A stretch of DNA of 64,000 nt from Arsukibacterium sp. UBA3155 (GCA_002364615.1 DEYP01000019.1:1-64000); one strand, 5' to 3'. Shown: positions 45,744 to 57,341, numbered from the stretch's first letter. The notes: generated by a model not told the origin, from the letters alone. Translations and numbers: made by a program.

Positions 45744-47552
45744 TTAATCGCGCGGTTTGCGTGGTGCACGAGGTGCGGCACCCGGCCGTGGGCCAGGACC
45801 ACTGCGACGCTCACCAGCACTGTTTGGCGTGGCGTTACCTGCTGCACTACCGGTATCAATACTGATATTCAGCTTTTGCTTACGCACATACACTTTTTTC
45901 AGATGCTGAAAAATTTCAGCAGGAATGTTCGCCGGTAATTCAACCGTACTGAAATGGTCAAATAACTTTATATTGCCAATAAACTGACTGTCGATATTCG
46001 CTTCGTTGGCAATAGCACCAACAATATCACCCGCACGGACACCGTGCTCTTTGCCTACTTCAATCCGGTAATTGTTGTAATCACCTTTCATTTCGCGGCG
46101 TACCCGTGGCCCACGATCTGGCCGTTCGCCTGAGCGCTCATTGCGCTCACCTGAACGTTCCGGACGGTCACTACGCTCACGCCGCGGCCGCTCTTCCCGC
46201 TCACCACGTGCGTGCGGCTGACGTAATTCCGGAAATTGCTTGGCCACATTTAATGGCTGATCTTTCTGAGCTAAAAACAACAAAGCGGCAGCCAGATCAA
46301 CATCGGTGGTTTCAAGCTTTTCACGCCAGTCGGTTACCAGCTCCTGAAAGAAACTCAGGTTCTGTGTTTCAATAGTTTGTGCCAGTTGCTCACGGAACGA
46401 TTCTATCCGACGCTGCTCAATCACCTGACCGGTAGGTAGCGACATTTGCTCGATAGGCTGCTTGGTTGCGTGCTCAATGGTCCGCAATAAACGACGTTCG
46501 CGTGGGGATACAAATAATATTGCTTTACCTTCGCGACCCGCACGGCCGGTACGACCAATCCGGTGTACATAAGCTTCGCTGTCGTACGGAATGTCGTAGT
46601 TAACCACCAGGCTAATACGCTCAACATCCAGACCACGGGCAGCAACATCTGTTGCTACTATGATATCAATCTGACTGGCCTTCATCCGGCGAATGGTTTG
46701 TTCCCGGTGTGCCTGGTTCATATCACCATTTAAACAGGCTACTGCGTAGCCACGGGCGCCGAGTTTTTCAGCAATTTCTTCTGTGGCACTTTTAGTGCGT
46801 ACGAACACAATGCTGGCATCGTATTCTTCACCTTCAAGTAAGCGGGTCAACGCATCCAGCTTCTGGTTTGAATCCAGTAATACATAACGCTGGGTGATCC
46901 GCTCCACCGTACTGGTTTTCGAAGCAATTTTAATTTCTTCCGCATTTTTTAAATGCTTTTGCGCAATCGCCCGAATTTGCGCTGGCATAGTTGCAGAGAA
47001 CATCGCAACCTGACGACCTTTAGGGGTGGCATCCATAATGGTTTGCACATCGTCGATAAAGCCCATGCGTAACATTTCATCAGCTTCATCCAGAACGATA
47101 GCCCGCAGCTTATCCAGCTTCAGCGTGCCACGATCTAAGTGATCAAGTATCCGGCCGGGGGTACCGACAATAACCTGAGAGCCGCGCTTTAACGATTTAA
47201 GCTGGTTGGTATAACTCTGACCACCATACAATGGCAGTACATGAAATGCTGGCATATAACGCGCATAAGCCTGAAAGGCCTCAGCGACCTGAATCGCCAG
47301 CTCACGGGTAGGTGCCAGCACCAGAATTTGTGGATCATTTTGCGCTGGGTCCAGCCGCGCAAGTAAAGGCAGAGCAAAAGCACCGGTTTTACCGGTACCC
47401 GTTTGCGCCTGGCCTAACACGTCTTCACCAGCTAATAGTTTTGGAATAGCCGCCGCCTGGATAGGCGAAGGGGTTTCATAACCAAGTTCAGTGACCGCGC
47501 GCACCAGCGGTTCCGGCAGCATTAGCTGGGAAAAAGACAAAGTTTCAGACAT
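45744..47552 (-). CDS. deaD: DEAD-box RNA helicase DeaD/CsdA
   Basis: Cold-shock and ribosome-assembly RNA helicase of 602 residues (E. coli 629). Motifs: Q motif PSPIQ near 29-33, AQTGTGKT near 53-60, VLDEADEM near 152-159, SAT near 185, and HRIGRTGRAGR near 330-340. A DbpA-like RNA-binding domain is at about 480-555, flanked by an Arg/Glu-rich linker (445-475) and a Gly/Arg/Pro-rich tail. Confidence 0.95.
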   Translation of the reverse strand: MSETLSFSQLMLPEPLVRAVTELGYETPSPIQAAAIPKLLAGEDVLGQAQTGTGKTGAFALPLLARLDPAQNDPQILVLAPTRELAIQVAEAFQAYARYMPAFHVLPLYGGQSYTNQLKSLKRGSQVIVGTPGRILDHLDRGTLKLDKLRAIVLDEADEMLRMGFIDDVQTIMDATPKGRQVAMFSATMPAQIRAIAQKHLKNAEEIKIASKTSTVERITQRYVLLDSNQKLDALTRLLEGEEYDASIVFVRTKSATEEIAEKLGARGYAVACLNGDMNQAHREQTIRRMKASQIDIIVATDVAARGLDVERISLVVNYDIPYDSEAYVHRIGRTGRAGREGKAILFVSPRERRLLRTIEHATKQPIEQMSLPTGQVIEQRRIESFREQLAQTIETQNLSFFQELVTDWREKLETTDVDLAAALLFLAQKDQPLNVAKQFPELRQPHARGEREERPRRERSDRPERSGERNERSGERPDRGPRVRREMKGDYNNYRIEVGKEHGVRAGDIVGAIANEANIDSQFIGNIKLFDHFSTVELPANIPAEIFQHLKKVYVRKQKLNISIDTGSAAGNATPNSAGERRSGPGPRPGAAPRAPRKPRD

Positions 47553-47713
47553 ACGTTGTTATAACCTCAATCACACGCAGGCTTGTTGGTAAGTGCTATT
47601 GTTGTTTTTACCTGGCCTGCAATGCAGTAAAAACACGAAAGCGGGCAAAAGACATAGCTTTTCCCGATTTTATTCCAGTAGTATAGCCAAACATTTAACA
47701 CCTGGAGGCATTC

Positions 47714-48160
47714 ATGATAGAAATCCTCGTTGGCAGCCAAATGGGCGCAGCGGAATATGTGGCAGAACAAGTTGCTGAAACACTGGTACAAGCGGGATAT
47801 GAAACTAAACTTCATCTTCAACCCGATTTGGATCAGCTAAACCCGACTTGCATCTGGTTAGTGATCACATCCACCTATGGCGCAGGAGATCTGCCTGATA
47901 ATATTCAACCCTTTGCGGATCAATTAGCACAAGATCGGCGTGATCTTACCACACTTTCTTTCGCCGTGATCACTTTAGGTGACTCCAGTTACGATACTTT
48001 TTGTCAGGCGGGCAAAACACTAAGCCAATTGATACAGCAACACGGCGCAAAACCCTTGTTGGCAAACCTGGAAATAGACGTACTTACCGCTGATTTACCT
48101 GAAGATCAGGCGCTGGTCTGGTTACCGAAATTACTTAACAGCATAAAAAAAGGCGAGTGA
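47714..48160 (+). CDS. mioC: flavodoxin-like protein MioC
   Basis: FMN-binding flavodoxin of 148 residues (E. coli 147). GSQMGAAEYVAEQ (8-20) is the phosphate loop and STYGAGDLPDN near 53-63 the second. Its transcription runs into oriC, as in E. coli. TGGAGG precedes the ATG. E. coli MioC is reported to help biotin synthase; no such link is visible here. Confidence 0.95.
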   Translation: MIEILVGSQMGAAEYVAEQVAETLVQAGYETKLHLQPDLDQLNPTCIWLVITSTYGAGDLPDNIQPFADQLAQDRRDLTTLSFAVITLGDSSYDTFCQAGKTLSQLIQQHGAKPLLANLEIDVLTADLPEDQALVWLPKLLNSIKKGE

Positions 48161-48393
48161 TTACCACTCGCCAAAACACAAGTATCTCAGGAAGAACAGA
48201 TAACTTATTACTGCTCCCGGTTGACCTCAGCAATAAAACCAACCAGCAGCTACTCTACCTCACCATGCCGTTATTGACTTAACAATTCCCTGATAAAGCG
48301 TTGATAAAATAGGTTATCAACCAGATCTGGGCCTGTTCAGCTGAGATCCTTACCCCCATGTTATCAACAATGTTTAAAATTAATAATTTAAAA

Positions 48394-48402
48394 TGTGTAT
48401 AA
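48394..48402 (-). promoter_or_regulatory. DnaA box TTATACACA
   Basis: Matches the TTATNCACA consensus exactly on the minus strand. It lies in the mioC-proximal half of oriC, embedded in AT-rich sequence. Confidence 0.85.
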
Positions 48403-48466
48403 CTATAGGTTTATCCGGTTATTAACCTGTACTTATACCCTTAATAAAAAAAATATCAGCCGACGC

Positions 48467-48475
48467 TGTGCATAA
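48467..48475 (-). promoter_or_regulatory. DnaA box TTATGCACA
   Basis: Matches the TTATNCACA consensus exactly on the minus strand, near the middle of oriC. Confidence 0.85.
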
Positions 48476-48572
48476 GTAGCCATGTTGTCCACCTGTTCAG
48501 AGAGAGTTGATCCAACCTTGATCACAGGATCTGATCTTAATTAAGCTATTGATCCCATATCGTTATAATTGC

Positions 48573-48581
48573 TTATCCACT
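48573..48581 (+). promoter_or_regulatory. R1-like DnaA box TTATCCACT next to the unwinding region
   Basis: One mismatch, at the last base, from TTATCCACA. Its position beside the AT-rich unwinding region corresponds to R1 of E. coli oriC. Confidence 0.75.
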
Positions 48582-48598
48582 GAAAACAGGCTGCTTAA

Positions 48599-48613
48599 TA
48601 GTAGTAGTAGTAA
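48599..48613 (+). repeat. TAG-triplet array, DnaA-trio-like
   Basis: Four TAG triplets and a TAA in register lie between the R1-like box and the AT-rich unwinding region. Repeated TAG/TAA triplets at this place are the form of the DnaA-trio element that guides DnaA onto single-stranded DNA in other bacteria. Strand relative to the box needs checking. Confidence 0.55.
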
Positions 48614-48645
48614 AAGATCTTTAAAAAGATCTTATATATATAAGT
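48611..48645. other. oriC DNA unwinding element
   Basis: Two AGATCTTT-type half-repeats face each other (48615 and 48627-48632), followed by TTATATATATAAG. Read on the minus strand they begin GATCTTTTT and GATCTTTTA, like the E. coli 13-mers GATCTNTTNTTTT. The stretch is almost pure A+T. Confidence 0.75.
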
Positions 48646-48743
48646 GCGATCCAGATCCGTTTTAGGCGTTTCACAAATGGCCGGATCGCGCTACAATACG
48701 TGCCCTATTTTTAAGCGGCTTTTCAGCCAGAGTTGAGGCAGAT

Positions 48744-50633
48744 ATGTTGTATCAAGAATCCTTTGATGTGATCGTTGTCGGTGGAGGCCATGCTGGCACC
48801 GAAGCTGCTTTAGCTGCTGCACGTATGGGGTTACAGACATTATTATTAACCCATAACGTTGAAACGCTGGGACAGATGTCGTGTAATCCGGCAATTGGTG
48901 GTATTGGCAAAGGCCACCTGGTTAAAGAAATTGATGCCCTTGGTGGTGCAATGGCAATAGCGGCCGACAAAGGGGGTATTCAATTCCGAACCCTGAACAG
49001 TTCAAAAGGCCCTGCGGTACGTGCAACCAGAGCACAAGCTGATCGCCAGTTATATCGGGCAGCAATTCGGCAAACCCTGGAAAACCAGCCTAATTTGCGG
49101 ATTTTTCAACAAGCGTGTGATGATCTGATAGTAGAAAACGACCAGGTGAAAGGTGTCGTCACTCAAATGGGCTTAAAATTTAGTGCTAAATCTGTGGTGC
49201 TAACGGTAGGAACCTTCTTAGGTGGTCAGATTCATATTGGTTTAGAACAGTTTTCTGGTGGCAGAGCAGGCGATCCACCTTCAATCGCCTTAGCAAAACG
49301 TTTACGTGAACTACCATTTCGGGTTGACCGATTAAAAACCGGCACACCACCGCGTATAGATGCCAGAACGGTTGATTTTTCAGTTATGCAAGCCCAACCT
49401 GGTGATAACCCAACCCCGGTATTTTCATTTTTAGGGCGCCATAGTGATCATCCGCCGCAAATTCCTTGTTACATAACCTATACCAATGAGAATACCCATC
49501 AGGTTATCCGCGATAATCTGGATCGATCGCCGATGTATACCGGAGTTATTGAAGGGATTGGGCCGCGATATTGCCCGTCGATCGAAGACAAAGTCATGCG
49601 CTTTGCTGACAAAGATAAACATCAGATCTTTATTGAACCAGAAGGTCTGACAACGCACGAACTATATCCAAACGGTATTTCCACCAGTCTGCCTTTTGAT
49701 GTTCAGTTATCAATAGTTCGCTCAATCAAAGGCATGGAAAATGCCCATATAACACGGCCGGGTTATGCTATCGAGTACGACTTTTTTGATCCGCGGGATC
49801 TCACCAGTTCTTTACAAACTAAATTTATTAAAGGCCTGTTTTTTGCCGGTCAAATTAATGGTACTACCGGTTACGAAGAAGCCGGCGCCCAGGGATTACT
49901 GGCCGGTCTGAATGCCGGGTTATTTGCCACTGAACGTGAAGCCTGGGCACCAAGCCGCGATCAGGCCTATTTAGGCGTACTGGTTGATGATTTAACCACT
50001 CAGGGCACGAAAGAACCCTACCGGATGTTTACCAGCAGGGCCGAATACCGATTAATGTTGCGTGAAGATAATGCTGATGCCCGATTAACAGCAAAAGGCC
50101 GGGAGTTTGGCTTAGTAGATGATCAGCGTTGGCAGGCGTTTAACGAAAAAATGGAAAAAATTGAGCTGGAGCGGCAACGCTTGCGCCAAAGTTGGATCAA
50201 TCTGCAGCATCCCGCATTAGAGGCGGTAAATCAGCTGCTTAAAAAACCATTAAGTCGCGAAGCCAGTTTAGAAGAATTGGTACGCCGGCCGGAAATGACC
50301 TATCAGCAATTGGTCAATATTACTGATTTGGGGCCAGCATTAGCGGATCCTATCGCTGCCGAACAGGTAGAAATTCAAATTAAGTACGAAGGTTATATTA
50401 ACCGCCAGCAGGATGAAATTGCCAAACAACAGCGCAATGAAGCGACAAAATTGCCCGCTGCATTTGATTACAGTTCGGTAAAAGGCTTGTCGAATGAAGT
50501 CATTATGAAGTTAAATCAACACCAGCCGGCTACCGTGGGCCAGGCATCACGGATATCGGGCATTACCCCGGCGGCAATTTCGTTGCTGTTGGTTTATCTG
50601 AAAAAGCAGGGTTTACTAAGAAAATCTGCTTAA
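48744..50633 (+). CDS. mnmG: tRNA uridine-5-carboxymethylaminomethyl modification enzyme MnmG
   Basis: FAD-dependent partner of MnmE, 629 residues (E. coli 629). The FAD loop [17 protein letters not shown] is at 13-29, the signature [12 protein letters not shown] near 271-282 and the Cys of PCYITYTN near 236-243. TTGAGG precedes the ATG. It reads away from oriC, as gidA does in E. coli, and starts the mnmG-rsmG-parAB run. Confidence 0.98.
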   Translation: MLYQESFDVIVVGGGHAGTEAALAAARMGLQTLLLTHNVETLGQMSCNPAIGGIGKGHLVKEIDALGGAMAIAADKGGIQFRTLNSSKGPAVRATRAQADRQLYRAAIRQTLENQPNLRIFQQACDDLIVENDQVKGVVTQMGLKFSAKSVVLTVGTFLGGQIHIGLEQFSGGRAGDPPSIALAKRLRELPFRVDRLKTGTPPRIDARTVDFSVMQAQPGDNPTPVFSFLGRHSDHPPQIPCYITYTNENTHQVIRDNLDRSPMYTGVIEGIGPRYCPSIEDKVMRFADKDKHQIFIEPEGLTTHELYPNGISTSLPFDVQLSIVRSIKGMENAHITRPGYAIEYDFFDPRDLTSSLQTKFIKGLFFAGQINGTTGYEEAGAQGLLAGLNAGLFATEREAWAPSRDQAYLGVLVDDLTTQGTKEPYRMFTSRAEYRLMLREDNADARLTAKGREFGLVDDQRWQAFNEKMEKIELERQRLRQSWINLQHPALEAVNQLLKKPLSREASLEELVRRPEMTYQQLVNITDLGPALADPIAAEQVEIQIKYEGYINRQQDEIAKQQRNEATKLPAAFDYSSVKGLSNEVIMKLNQHQPATVGQASRISGITPAAISLLLVYLKKQGLLRKSA

Positions 50634-50663
50634 CCCGCCATAAATAAGCCTGAAAGGATCACT

Positions 50664-51281
50664 ATGCTTGATAAACTGCGCCAGCTGGTAGCACAAACCA
50701 GCTTGCAACTAAGCGTCAGTCAGCTGCAACAGTGTATTGAGTATGTACAGTTACTGCATAAATGGAACAGTGCATATAATTTAACCTCGGTGCGTGACCC
50801 TGAAGATATGCTGGTGAAGCATGTGATGGATAGTCTGGTGATTGCCCCTCATTTGCAGGGCGATCACTTTATTGATGTTGGCACAGGCCCGGGGTTACCT
50901 GGTGTGCTGCTGGCAATTTATTACCCACAGAAAAACTTCACTCTGCTTGATAGTCTGGGCAAACGGATCCGTTTTTTAAATCAGGTAAAATTGCAGCTTG
51001 GCTTAACCAATATTCAGCCGTTGCAAAGCCGGGTTGAAGATCACCAGCCCACGCAGCACTATGATGGCGTAATAAGCCGGGCGTTTGCTTCCACTGCCGA
51101 TATGCTGCAATGGTGCCGCCATTTACCGGCGCCAACAGGTCGTTTTTACGCAATGAAGGGCGCGGCAGTGCAAGAAGAAATTGCAGCTTTGCCGGATTTT
51201 GTTAAAGTAAGCGCAGTTATACCATTGCAGGTACCTGAACTTGATGCCAGCCGGCATTTGGTTATCCTTACCAGCACTTAA
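50664..51281 (+). CDS. rsmG: 16S rRNA m7G527 methyltransferase
   Basis: SAM-dependent methyltransferase of 205 residues (E. coli 207), with [13 protein letters not shown] near 33-45 and the SAM loop [10 protein letters not shown] near 72-81. AAAGGA precedes the ATG. Follows mnmG by 30 bases in the usual order. Confidence 0.97.
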   Translation: MLDKLRQLVAQTSLQLSVSQLQQCIEYVQLLHKWNSAYNLTSVRDPEDMLVKHVMDSLVIAPHLQGDHFIDVGTGPGLPGVLLAIYYPQKNFTLLDSLGKRIRFLNQVKLQLGLTNIQPLQSRVEDHQPTQHYDGVISRAFASTADMLQWCRHLPAPTGRFYAMKGAAVQEEIAALPDFVKVSAVIPLQVPELDASRHLVILTST

Positions 51282-51299
51282 CCATAATGAGGGAGCCTT

Positions 51300-52094
51300 G
51301 TGGGTAAAATAATCGCCATTGCCAATCAGAAAGGTGGGGTAGGAAAAACCACCACCGCTGTTAACTTAGCGGCGTCAATGGCGGCTACCAAGCGAAAAGT
51401 GTTGTTAATAGATTTGGATCCGCAAGGCAATGCGACCATGGGTAGCGGGGTTGATAAGTATGAAGTACATGCCACCGCCTACGAATTACTGATCGAACAA
51501 AAACCGCTGGTCGAAGTCGTGGTTAAAGAAACCACTGGTGGTTATCACCTGGTCGCGGCTAATTCTGACGTTACTGCCGCAGAAGTGCGGTTGATGGACG
51601 TATTTGCCCGGGAGCTGCGTTTACGTACCGCGTTAAAAGACTACCGCAGTAGCTATGATTTTATTTTCATCGACTGCCCGCCTTCTCTGAATATGTTAAC
51701 CGTTAACGCCATGGCCGCTGCTGATACCGTATTGGTGCCGATGCAGTGTGAGTACTTTGCCCTGGAAGGCCTGACGGCGTTGGTTGATACCATCAATAAA
51801 TTGGCGGCGGTAATCAACGCTGATTTAAAAATTGAAGGTATTTTGCGAACGATGTACGACCCACGTAATCGCCTGGCAAACGATGTGTCGGAGCAGTTAA
51901 AACAACATTTTGGTGACAAAGTGTACCGGGCTGTGATCCCCCGTAATGTCCGTCTTGCCGAAGCGCCAAGTTTTGGTACGCCGGTCATGTATTACGATAA
52001 AAATTCAACCGGCGCAAAAGCTTACCTGGCATTAGCCGGCGAAATTCTGCGCCGCTCAGAAAAAAAAACCAGTGGTCAGGCAACCTCAGTATAG
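51300..52094 (+). CDS. parA: chromosome-partitioning ATPase ParA (Soj)
   Basis: Walker-type ATPase of 264 residues; the deviant Walker A KGGVGKTTTAVNLA is at 11-24 and DCPPSLNML near 122-130. It starts with GTG at 51300 after GAGGGAG. With ParB and the parS-like sites in recF it should segregate origin regions. The chromosomal type (short N-terminus, no helix-turn-helix) is clear. Confidence 0.97.
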   Translation: MGKIIAIANQKGGVGKTTTAVNLAASMAATKRKVLLIDLDPQGNATMGSGVDKYEVHATAYELLIEQKPLVEVVVKETTGGYHLVAANSDVTAAEVRLMDVFARELRLRTALKDYRSSYDFIFIDCPPSLNMLTVNAMAAADTVLVPMQCEYFALEGLTALVDTINKLAAVINADLKIEGILRTMYDPRNRLANDVSEQLKQHFGDKVYRAVIPRNVRLAEAPSFGTPVMYYDKNSTGAKAYLALAGEILRRSEKKTSGQATSV

Positions 52095-52123
52095 CCACAC
52101 ATAGCTAAAGGATATTTTTGCGC

Positions 52124-53002
52124 ATGTCGGTAAAAAAACGCGGTTTAGGCCGGGGCTTAGATGCTTTACTTACGTCGAATAAAACGACGGAGCAAAACAG
52201 TGTCAATCAGCAGTCGGCTGAACTGCAAAAATTACCCGTTGAATTTTTACGACCTGGTAAATATCAGCCGCGCAAGGACATGTCGCAGGATGGATTGGAA
52301 GATTTAGCCAGTTCAATCAGAGCCCAGGGCGTTATTCAGCCAATTGTGGTGCGCCTGGTAAGCGATAACAGTTATGAAATTATTGCCGGTGAACGGCGTT
52401 GGCGCGCGGCGCAGCTGGCTCGTCTGGCCGAAGTACCCTGTCTGATTAAAAATGTGCCTGATGAAGCAGCAGTGGCGATAGCATTGATTGAAAACATTCA
52501 GCGTGAAGATCTGAATGCAATGGAAGAAGCCGTAGCACTGGATAGACTACTAACCGAATTTGAACTGACCCATCAGCAAGTGGCGGATGCGGTAGGTAAA
52601 TCCAGAACTACGGTAACCAATTTATTGCGCTTAAATGCCCTGAATGACGATGTTAAGGTATTGCTGGAACACGGCGATATTGAAATGGGTCATGCCCGGG
52701 CGTTACTGGCATTAACCGATGACAGCCAGTCTGAAACGGCAAGGCTGGTAGCGCATAAACAATTAACGGTGCGCGAAACCGAAAGCCTGGTGCGGCGCAT
52801 TCTCGAGCCGAAAGCACCGGCCGCAAGTAAAGCTAAAGACCCAGATGTTGATGCATTAGAGCAACGTTTAAGTGAACGTTTTGCCGCCCCGGTGCAAATA
52901 ATGTACAACAAAAAAGGAAAAGGTAACCTGATAATTAATTACAGCAGTCTGGCGGAACTGGATGGTATTTTAGCCAAAATGCAATTAGCCGAGCACGATT
53001 AA
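52124..53002 (+). CDS. parB: chromosome-partitioning protein ParB
   Basis: CTP-switch clamp that loads at parS. From the ATG at 52124 it has 292 residues. The N-terminal KRGLGRGLDALL is the ParA-stimulating segment, GERRWRAAQLA near 90-100 is the CTP-binding motif, and a helix-turn-helix (about 145-170, HQQVADAVGKSRTTVTNLLR) binds parS. The ribosome-binding site AAAGGA fits an upstream in-frame TTG at 52118 better (5 bases away), so the start may be two codons earlier. Confidence 0.96.
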   Translation: MSVKKRGLGRGLDALLTSNKTTEQNSVNQQSAELQKLPVEFLRPGKYQPRKDMSQDGLEDLASSIRAQGVIQPIVVRLVSDNSYEIIAGERRWRAAQLARLAEVPCLIKNVPDEAAVAIALIENIQREDLNAMEEAVALDRLLTEFELTHQQVADAVGKSRTTVTNLLRLNALNDDVKVLLEHGDIEMGHARALLALTDDSQSETARLVAHKQLTVRETESLVRRILEPKAPAASKAKDPDVDALEQRLSERFAAPVQIMYNKKGKGNLIINYSSLAELDGILAKMQLAEHD

Positions 53003-53053
53003 GCATTTTATTTCGCCAAGATAAGGACAACATGCGACTAAAACCGCTTTTTG

Positions 53054-53081
53054 TTGCAAATCAGGGGCAAATAAGTATACT
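53054..53081 (+). promoter_or_regulatory. atp operon promoter
   Basis: TTGCAA (53054-53059), a 16-bp spacer and TATACT (53076-53081) lie 50 bases before the atpI GTG. The promoter falls inside an open frame that extends upstream of atpI, which argues against that extension being translated. Confidence 0.65.
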
Positions 53082-53130
53082 TTCGCAAGTTTTTTCTACC
53101 CCTGCATGGGCTATTACAATGAGGGGTACA

Positions 53131-53511
53131 GTGGCAGAAAATATCGCAACCCAGGCCAGAAAATCAGCATATTTCGCCGTGCTGGCTCAGGTGATAGTCG
53201 CCGGTTGTATTGCACTGGCGTTTTTTTTGCTGGCTGACAGTGCCGGGGCTAAATCAGCCTTTAAAGGTGGCTTAGCGGCAGCGGTACCAAATTTTGTTTT
53301 CGCTTTCTTTGCGTTTCGTTACAGCGGCGCAGAACAGGCTGAAAGAATATCGGCGGCGCTGATGCGCGGCCACAGCTTAAAAGTATTGTTAACTGTTATA
53401 TTGTGTGCAGTAGTGTTACAACAGGAGCATTTAATACCAGAAGCGTTTATTACTGGTTTCCTGATCACCCTGCTGACACAATGGACAGCACCGTTTTTCT
53501 TTAAACTTTAA
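53131..53511 (+). CDS. atpI: ATP synthase accessory protein AtpI
   Basis: Small four-helix membrane protein that helps assemble the c ring and may carry Mg2+. From the GTG at 53131 it is 126 residues; GAGGGG lies 4 bases before it, and the protein then starts VAENIATQARKSAYFAVLAQ (translated Met first), which aligns with known AtpI. An open frame extends back to an ATG at 53032, but it runs through the promoter and has no homology. First gene of the atp operon. Confidence 0.88.
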   Translation: MAENIATQARKSAYFAVLAQVIVAGCIALAFFLLADSAGAKSAFKGGLAAAVPNFVFAFFAFRYSGAEQAERISAALMRGHSLKVLLTVILCAVVLQQEHLIPEAFITGFLITLLTQWTAPFFFKL

Positions 53512-53524
53512 ACTATTGGGATGA

Positions 53525-54670
<1,146 letters not shown>

Positions 54671-54714
54671 TTGAAGGTTTTAATCGTCGAACAACTAAAT
54701 AAGGAGGAGCGGAC

Positions 54715-55185
54715 GTGAACTTAAACGCCACTCTGTTAGGTGAATTAATCGCTTTTACCGTCTTCGTACTTTTTTGTATGAAGTTTGTATGGCCGCCACT
54801 GATGAATGCCATCGAAGCGCGCCAGCAAAAAATTGCTGACGGTTTAGCAGCATCTGATCGGGCTGAAAAAGACCTGGCTCTCGCCCAGGATAAAGCTAAA
54901 GATCAGTTAAAAGATGCTAAAGCGCAAGCTGCTGAGATTATAGAGCAAGCGAGAAAACGCGAAGCAAAAATGATTGAAGAAGCGGCCCAGAAAGCGAATG
55001 CTGAGCGGGATACTATCCTGGCGCAGACCAAAGCCGAAATTGAAGCGGAACGAAACCGTTTACGTGAAGATTTACGCAAGCAGGTAGCTGCCTTGGCGGT
55101 AGCCGGTGCAGAACGTATTCTGCAACGTTCTATCGACGAAGCTGCTCACAGCGACATTCTGGAAAAACTGGTACAAGAACTGTAA
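54715..55185 (+). CDS. atpF: ATP synthase F0 subunit b
   Basis: Peripheral-stalk subunit of 156 residues (E. coli 156). One N-terminal membrane helix (about 5-25) is followed by a long charged coiled coil (30-130). The start is GTG at 54715 after a nearly perfect AAGGAGGAG. Confidence 0.97.
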   Translation: MNLNATLLGELIAFTVFVLFCMKFVWPPLMNAIEARQQKIADGLAASDRAEKDLALAQDKAKDQLKDAKAQAAEIIEQARKREAKMIEEAAQKANAERDTILAQTKAEIEAERNRLREDLRKQVAALAVAGAERILQRSIDEAAHSDILEKLVQEL

Positions 55186-55197
55186 TGGGGATGAGCT

Positions 55198-55731
55198 ATG
55201 TCTGATTTGACGAATATCGCTCGTCCGTACGCTAAGGCGGCTTTCGATTTTGCTGTAGAGCAAAAAGCGTTAGATGCCTGGCTGCAAATGCTGGCGTTTG
55301 CTGCGCAAGTAGCAGAAAACGACCAGGTTGCAGCACTACTGCGTACTTCTGGTATTGCTGAAAAGCAAGCCGACCTGTTTCTTCAGGTATGTGGTGAGCA
55401 ACTCAATGAGCAGGGCCAGAACTTTATAAAAGTACTGGCAGAAAATCACCGCTTGTTGGCGTTGCCTGAAGTATTGGTTGCTTTTGTTGAACATAAAGCG
55501 GCGTATGAAAAGGAAATTACCGTAGACGTAATTTCTGCTACTGCCCTGGATAAAGCTCAACAAGAAAAGCTGATAGCTGCATTATCGCAACGTTTGGCAC
55601 GCAAAGTTAAATTGAACTGTAGCGTCAATCCTGACATGGTCGGCGGCATGCTGATCAAAGCAGGTGACATGGTAATTGATGGCTCGGTCCGCGGTAAGCT
55701 GGATCGTTTAGCAACTGCGCTGCAGTCGTAA
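55198..55731 (+). CDS. atpH: ATP synthase F1 subunit delta
   Basis: 177-residue subunit linking the peripheral stalk to the top of F1 (E. coli 177). It has IARPYAKAAFDFA at 7-19 and the C-terminal VGGMLIKAGDMVIDGSVRGKL near 147-167, both typical. A GGGGAT site precedes the ATG. Lies 12 bases after atpF. Confidence 0.97.
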   Translation: MSDLTNIARPYAKAAFDFAVEQKALDAWLQMLAFAAQVAENDQVAALLRTSGIAEKQADLFLQVCGEQLNEQGQNFIKVLAENHRLLALPEVLVAFVEHKAAYEKEITVDVISATALDKAQQEKLIAALSQRLARKVKLNCSVNPDMVGGMLIKAGDMVIDGSVRGKLDRLATALQS

Positions 55732-55745
55732 TTGGGGAATAGAGT

Positions 55746-57287
55746 ATGCAACTGAATTCCACTGAAATCTCAGAACTGATCAAAAGTCGTATTGCTCAGT
55801 TTGAAGTGGTCAGTGAAGCTCGTAACGAAGGTACTATTGTTCAGGTAACTGACGGTATTATCCGGATTAATGGCCTTGCTGATTGTATGCAAGGTGAGAT
55901 GATCGAGCTTCCTGGCAATCGTTATGCTATCGCGTTGAACTTAGAGCGCAACTCGGTAGGTGCCGTAGTAATGGGTCCGTATGCGGACTTAACCGAAGGC
56001 ACTAAAGTAAAAAGTACCGGCCGTATTTTAGAAGTACCGGTAGGCCCACAGCTGTTAGGCCGTGTGGTAAATACCTTAGGTGCGCCAATTGATGGTAAAG
56101 GCCCGATTGAAGCTGCAGGCTACGCGCCAGTAGAAAAAATTGCGCCGGGTGTAATCGACCGTCAATCAGTCGACCAGCCAATGCAAACCGGTTATAAATC
56201 GGTTGATGCCATGATCCCTATCGGTCGTGGCCAGCGTGAATTGTTAATCGGTGACCGTCAGACCGGTAAAACCGCATTAGCCATTGATGCCATTATCAAC
56301 CAGAAAAACACCGGTATTAAATGTGTTTATGTCGCCATTGGTCAGAAAGCTTCTACCATTGCCAACGTAGTACGCAAGCTGGAAGAACACGGCGCCCTGG
56401 CCAATACCATCGTCGTGGTTGCTTCCGCTTCTGAAGCGGCTGCCCTGCAGTTCCTGGCACCGTATTCTGGCTGTACCATGGGTGAATACTTCCGTGACCG
56501 CGGTGAAGATGCGCTGATTGTATACGATGATTTGTCCAAGCAAGCTGTTGCTTATCGTCAAATCTCGTTGCTGTTACGCCGTCCGCCAGGTCGTGAAGCG
56601 TACCCGGGTGACGTATTTTATCTTCACTCACGTCTGCTGGAACGCGCATCACGGGTTAATGCTGACTATGTTGAGCGTTTAACCAATGGTGAAGTAAAAG
56701 GTAAAACCGGTTCTTTAACCGCACTGCCTATTATCGAAACCCAGGCTGGTGACGTATCTGCGTTCGTACCAACTAACGTAATCTCGATTACTGATGGTCA
56801 GATCTTCTTAGAATCTGATTTATTTAACGCCGGTATCCGCCCAGCGGTTAACGCCGGTATTTCAGTATCGCGGGTTGGTGGTGCAGCGCAAACTAAAATC
56901 ATCAAGAAATTAGGTGGTGGTATTCGTCTGGCATTAGCTCAGTACTCTGAACTTGCCGCGTTCGCGCAGTTCGCGTCTGACTTAGATGAAGCAACCCGCG
57001 CCCAGTTAGAGCACGGTCAGAAGGTTACTGAGCTGATGAAACAGCTGCAGTATAGCCCAATGAGCGTTGGCGAAATGGGTGTGTCAATTTTCGCTATTGA
57101 AAAAGGTTTTCTGAAAGATATTGAAGTAGCCAAAATCTTAGATTTTGAATCTGCTTTAATCAGCTATATGAAAGCCGAACATGCCGAGCTGATGGCTGAT
57201 ATCGCGAAAACCGGTAACTACAACGATCAAATCGAGTCGTCGCTAAAAGCGGCCATTGAGAAGTTTAAAGCAACTCAGACTTGGTAA
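55746..57287 (+). CDS. atpA: ATP synthase F1 subunit alpha
   Basis: Non-catalytic nucleotide-binding subunit, 513 residues (E. coli 513). Walker [14 protein letters not shown] lies at about 169-181 and the family signature [14 protein letters not shown] near 363-376. GGGGAA precedes the ATG. Confidence 0.99.
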   Translation: MQLNSTEISELIKSRIAQFEVVSEARNEGTIVQVTDGIIRINGLADCMQGEMIELPGNRYAIALNLERNSVGAVVMGPYADLTEGTKVKSTGRILEVPVGPQLLGRVVNTLGAPIDGKGPIEAAGYAPVEKIAPGVIDRQSVDQPMQTGYKSVDAMIPIGRGQRELLIGDRQTGKTALAIDAIINQKNTGIKCVYVAIGQKASTIANVVRKLEEHGALANTIVVVASASEAAALQFLAPYSGCTMGEYFRDRGEDALIVYDDLSKQAVAYRQISLLLRRPPGREAYPGDVFYLHSRLLERASRVNADYVERLTNGEVKGKTGSLTALPIIETQAGDVSAFVPTNVISITDGQIFLESDLFNAGIRPAVNAGISVSRVGGAAQTKIIKKLGGGIRLALAQYSELAAFAQFASDLDEATRAQLEHGQKVTELMKQLQYSPMSVGEMGVSIFAIEKGFLKDIEVAKILDFESALISYMKAEHAELMADIAKTGNYNDQIESSLKAAIEKFKATQTW

Positions 57288-57341
57288 ATTACGCGGGTGG
57301 TTACGACCACCCCGTTCGTTGAATGAAACGGAGATACAGTC

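Larger units (their letters stand above)
48290..48690. other. oriC: chromosomal replication origin oriC
   Basis: The 583-base gap between mioC and mnmG holds the origin. DnaA-box sequences are TTATCCACT (48573), TTATGCACA (minus, 48467), TTATACACA (minus, 48394), plus weaker TTATCAACA (48361), TTATCAACC (48314), TTGTCCACC (48485) and TTATCCGGT (48411). Twelve GATC sites fall between 48324 and 48687, far above chance and typical of Dam/SeqA-controlled origins. An AT-rich unwinding region faces mnmG. The order mioC-oriC-mnmG is the E. coli order. Confidence 0.93.
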
